Shown here piece after piece: positions 61,587 through 64,000 of a DNA stretch of 64,000 bases. Below the pieces are notes generated by a model that worked only from the letters and a program-made list of their open reading frames with translations, had not been told where the DNA came from and did not search any database. The stretch covers positions 4,092,001-4,156,000 of the forward strand of contig NZ_CP083387.1 of NCBI RefSeq assembly GCF_020042345.1, given 5' to 3'. This DNA is from Arachidicoccus terrestris. Lineage in GTDB: Bacteria; Bacteroidota; Bacteroidia; Chitinophagales; Chitinophagaceae. Position 1 is the first letter of the stretch. Each line of letters begins with the position of its first letter. The translations under genes and the position numbers were made by a program.

Positions 61587-62660
61587 TTATGCATTTTTAC
61601 CCAGGCAGTTTAAGTCGCCAAAGGCCTCTTCCAGTCTCTTAACAAAAGACTCCTCACCTTTACGTAACCAGACACGTGGATCATAATATTTCTTATTCGG
61701 CGCATCCTCACCAGTTGGGTTACCCAGTTGTCCCTGAAGATAGGCTTCGTTTTGTTTGTAGTAACTAAATACACCATCGGCAAACGCCCATTGCATATCA
61801 GTATCAAGATTCATTTTTACAACACCATAACCCAACGTTTCGGTGATTTGTGCCTTTTCGGAGCCACTACCGCCGTGGAATACAAAAGATACCGGTTTGG
61901 CATTTTTATCAATCCCTAATTTTTCGGCTACATAGACCTGGCTGTTTTTCAGGATCGCCGGCGTCAACTCTACATTACCTGGTTTATAAACGCCGTGTAC
62001 ATTACCGAAAGCGGCAGCGATGGTGAAAAGATCCCCTACTTTGTCTAGTGCCTGATAAGCTTCGTATACTTCTTCCGGTTGTGTATATAATTTGGAGTTG
62101 TCAATATGAGAATTATCCACACCGTCTTCTTCTCCACCAGTCACACCCAGTTCAATTTCAAGACACATCCCTAATGGCTGCATTCGTTTAAAGAATTCAA
62201 CGGAAGTGGCAATATTTTCCTGCAAAGGCTCTTCACTGAGGTCAAGCATATGAGAGCTGAAAAGAGGCTGCCCTTTTTCTTTATTATATTGTTCGCCGGC
62301 AGTGATCAGACCGTCTATCCAGGGTAACCATTTTTTTGCCGCATGGTCGGTATGAAGAATCACCGGAACGCCGTAATATTTGGCTACATTATGCACGTGA
62401 AGTGCGCCGCTGATGGCGCCGCTGATATTGGCTTGCAGCTGATCATTAGGCATGCCTTTACCGGCAAAAAACTGTGCACCACCATTGCTAAATTGAATGA
62501 TAACAGGAGAATTCACTTTTGCTGCTGTTTCCAATACAGCATTAATGGTATTTGTACCGGTTACGTTGACTGCAGGAAGGGCGAAGTTACCTGCCTTTGC
62601 ATCACTGAATAAGGCAGCTACTTCTTCACCATATAAGACGCCTGCTCTGTACTTTGCCAT
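61587..62660 (-). CDS. fbaA: Class II fructose-bisphosphate aldolase
   Basis: This zinc enzyme cleaves or forms fructose 1,6-bisphosphate in glycolysis and gluconeogenesis. The 357-residue protein has FALPAVNVTGTNTINAVLETA near the N-terminus, the zinc/catalytic segment VILHTDHAAKKWLPW (about 99-113), the Glu motif CLEIELGVTGGEEDGVDN (about 172-189), AFGNVHGVYKPG, FHGGSGSEKAQI (about 265) and VKMNLDTDMQWAF. This length and sequence fit the E. coli FbaA type. It is monocistronic, divergent from the VWA gene. Confidence 0.97.
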   Translation of the reverse strand: MAKYRAGVLYGEEVAALFSDAKAGNFALPAVNVTGTNTINAVLETAAKVNSPVIIQFSNGGAQFFAGKGMPNDQLQANISGAISGALHVHNVAKYYGVPVILHTDHAAKKWLPWIDGLITAGEQYNKEKGQPLFSSHMLDLSEEPLQENIATSVEFFKRMQPLGMCLEIELGVTGGEEDGVDNSHIDNSKLYTQPEEVYEAYQALDKVGDLFTIAAAFGNVHGVYKPGNVELTPAILKNSQVYVAEKLGIDKNAKPVSFVFHGGSGSEKAQITETLGYGVVKMNLDTDMQWAFADGVFSYYKQNEAYLQGQLGNPTGEDAPNKKYYDPRVWLRKGEESFVKRLEEAFGDLNCLGKNA

Positions 62661-62935
62661 TGTTAAATTTTAATTTTGTTTGAATAATGTTTGAAATCCC
62701 GGCAATTTACTGATGTTTTGCCAATTGACCAACCTAACTTGTGTTAGGAGATTGATGCTCAATGGATGACGAAAAATTTACTTACATGCAACCTCTTGGA
62801 AACCGGATTGATGTATATTATTAATTCTCATTTGTTTAGATTTTACGAAAATTGGAGGTACTCAGGTTTTGACCCTATTGTTGATTCATAAAATCTGTGT
62901 ACCTTACTGATCGATTTAGCAAGAACGTATATGTG

Positions 62936-64000
62936 ATGATGGAAGGCTTTAATTTTTCAAAATACGAACCAGAGGAAGGCAAGTCCAAGTTTGAGGAACT
63001 GTTGGATTTGTTTATGCAGCTCCTACCTTATACCAACGGAGATGCCGAGGAAACCCTGCGTTGGATGATGGAATTAGATAAACAGTTTCATCTGACAGAT
63101 GATAAATACGGCATGGGCGATTTTATTCAGGATTTGAAAGATAATGGCTATTTGAAAGAAGATCCTGCGATGGGTACATATGGTCTGACGGCTAAATCTG
63201 AACAATCCCTTCGACAAAGAAGCCTGGAGGAGATCTTCAATAAATTGAAAAAGTCCAAGGCAGGAGACCATCCGACCAAAAAGCCAGGTACCGGAGATGA
63301 AGTAAACCCGGATATCCGAAGCTATCAATTCGGGGATAAACTTGAGCAAATTGATTTTACGGAGAGCATCCGGACGGCACAGGTCAATCATGGTCTGGAA
63401 AGTTTCCGATTACAGGAAAGCGATCTGCAGATCCGTGAAACAGATTATAAAGCACAAACCTCGACTGTATTGATGATTGATATATCGCATTCCATGATCT
63501 TATATGGTGAAGACCGGATAACACCTGCCAAGAAAGTCGCTATGGCACTCAGTGAGCTGATTACGACCAAATATCCTAAGGATACCCTGGATATCGTTGT
63601 TTTTGGCAATGATGCCTGGACGGTAGAGATAAAGGACCTGCCCTATTTGCAGGTTGGCCCTTATCACACCAATACGGTAGCCGGCATAGAACTGGCAATG
63701 GATATACTACGCAGGAGAAAGAATGCGAATAAGAAGATCTTTATGATCACGGATGGTAAACCAACCTGCCTGAAAATAGGTGGGCGGTATTATAAAAACG
63801 CATTTGGTCTGGATCGGAAAATTACCAATAGATGTATCAACCTGGCTGTTCAGTGCAAGAAGCTGAAGATTGATATTACGACCTTTATGATCGCGTCAGA
63901 TCCTTATCTGCAGCAATTTGTGACAGAATTTACAGAAGCCAATCACGGTAAAGCATATTTTGCCAGTTTGGATAATCTCGGAGCTTTTATCTTTAAGGAT
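62936..64000 (+). CDS. VWA-domain protein, 3'-truncated by the window edge
   Basis: The frame opens with MMEGFNFSKYEPEEG and runs without a stop to the end of the window (355 codons). The first ~165 residues are helical and charged. A von Willebrand A domain begins at about 175 with the metal-ion site DISHSM (DxSxS), then TNTVAGIELAMDIL with the MIDAS Thr, and IFMITDGKP (about 272-280). The N-terminal part and VWA recall the CoxE/YehP-like partners of MoxR AAA+ ATPases; no MoxR gene is upstream, so it may lie after the window. The cellular role is unknown. Confidence 0.85.
   Translation, partial: MMEGFNFSKYEPEEGKSKFEELLDLFMQLLPYTNGDAEETLRWMMELDKQFHLTDDKYGMGDFIQDLKDNGYLKEDPAMGTYGLTAKSEQSLRQRSLEEIFNKLKKSKAGDHPTKKPGTGDEVNPDIRSYQFGDKLEQIDFTESIRTAQVNHGLESFRLQESDLQIRETDYKAQTSTVLMIDISHSMILYGEDRITPAKKVAMALSELITTKYPKDTLDIVVFGNDAWTVEIKDLPYLQVGPYHTNTVAGIELAMDILRRRKNANKKIFMITDGKPTCLKIGGRYYKNAFGLDRKITNRCINLAVQCKKLKIDITTFMIASDPYLQQFVTEFTEANHGKAYFASLDNLGAFIFKD

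Overview
The window looks like a chromosomal segment of a Bacteroidota bacterium, most likely of the Chitinophagaceae. The reasons are a SusC/SusD pair with a DUF1735-type lipoprotein, promoter elements of the TAnnTTTG type in front of many genes, the long two-domain form of IspG, a degenerate trigger factor with an acidic insert, and many short lipoprotein or Sec signals. Composition is moderate (low-to-mid 40s % GC by eye). I see no insertion sequence, phage, integrase or CRISPR array. The order of genes is that of an ordinary chromosome with several accessory carbohydrate islands.

Layout. 1-6 kb: 3' end of an FKBP-type prolyl isomerase, a minus-strand operon of a low-molecular-weight tyrosine phosphatase, hisS and a lipoprotein, then a PadR regulator with a PspC-domain membrane protein. 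6-10.8 kb: a histidine operon hisGDCB on the minus strand, preceded by a 16-residue His-rich leader peptide and a terminator hairpin that together form a classical attenuator. 10.9-17.4 kb: a POTRA-containing outer-membrane protein, a GH29 alpha-L-fucosidase divergent from an AraC regulator, regions that look like decayed coding sequence, and an OsmC protein. 17.8-25.4 kb: ppc, manC, an aldo/keto reductase, ruvB and a ClC channel. 25.5-33.7 kb: rpmE2, clpX, two clpP paralogues, tig, tRNA-Leu(TAG), a DUF2007 protein, ispG and a FUSC-type membrane protein.

33.9-41.6 kb is a tight four-gene polysaccharide-uptake operon (TIG/NHL lipoprotein, SusC, SusD, DUF1735 lipoprotein) with no enzyme inside it. 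It is followed by a lipoprotein-anchored thiol peroxidase with an aldo/keto reductase, a GH2 enzyme, a secreted C1 peptidase, an MFS transporter and a GH20 hexosaminidase with a PA14 domain. 52-55.4 kb holds mrp, a CAP-domain protein and queA. 55.4-61.4 kb is a surface-polysaccharide block: a CpsB/YwqE-type PHP phosphatase, an acyltransferase, a small membrane protein, and rfbB-rfbC-rfbA followed by a Gfo/Idh/MocA oxidoreductase where rfbD might be expected. The window ends with class II fructose-bisphosphate aldolase and the 5' part of a VWA-domain protein.

The most notable signal is the his attenuator at 10612-10744: a leader peptide with five His codons, an antiterminator segment overlapping its stop codon, and a perfect 11-bp terminator with a U-tract. 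Other signals worth a look are a PadR operator-like palindrome, a Tpx protein that appears to translate through a former 5' UTR, candidate leaderless starts placed just after promoter elements, and degraded coding regions around the fucosidase locus. All functional calls come from reading the sequence; no database search was run.
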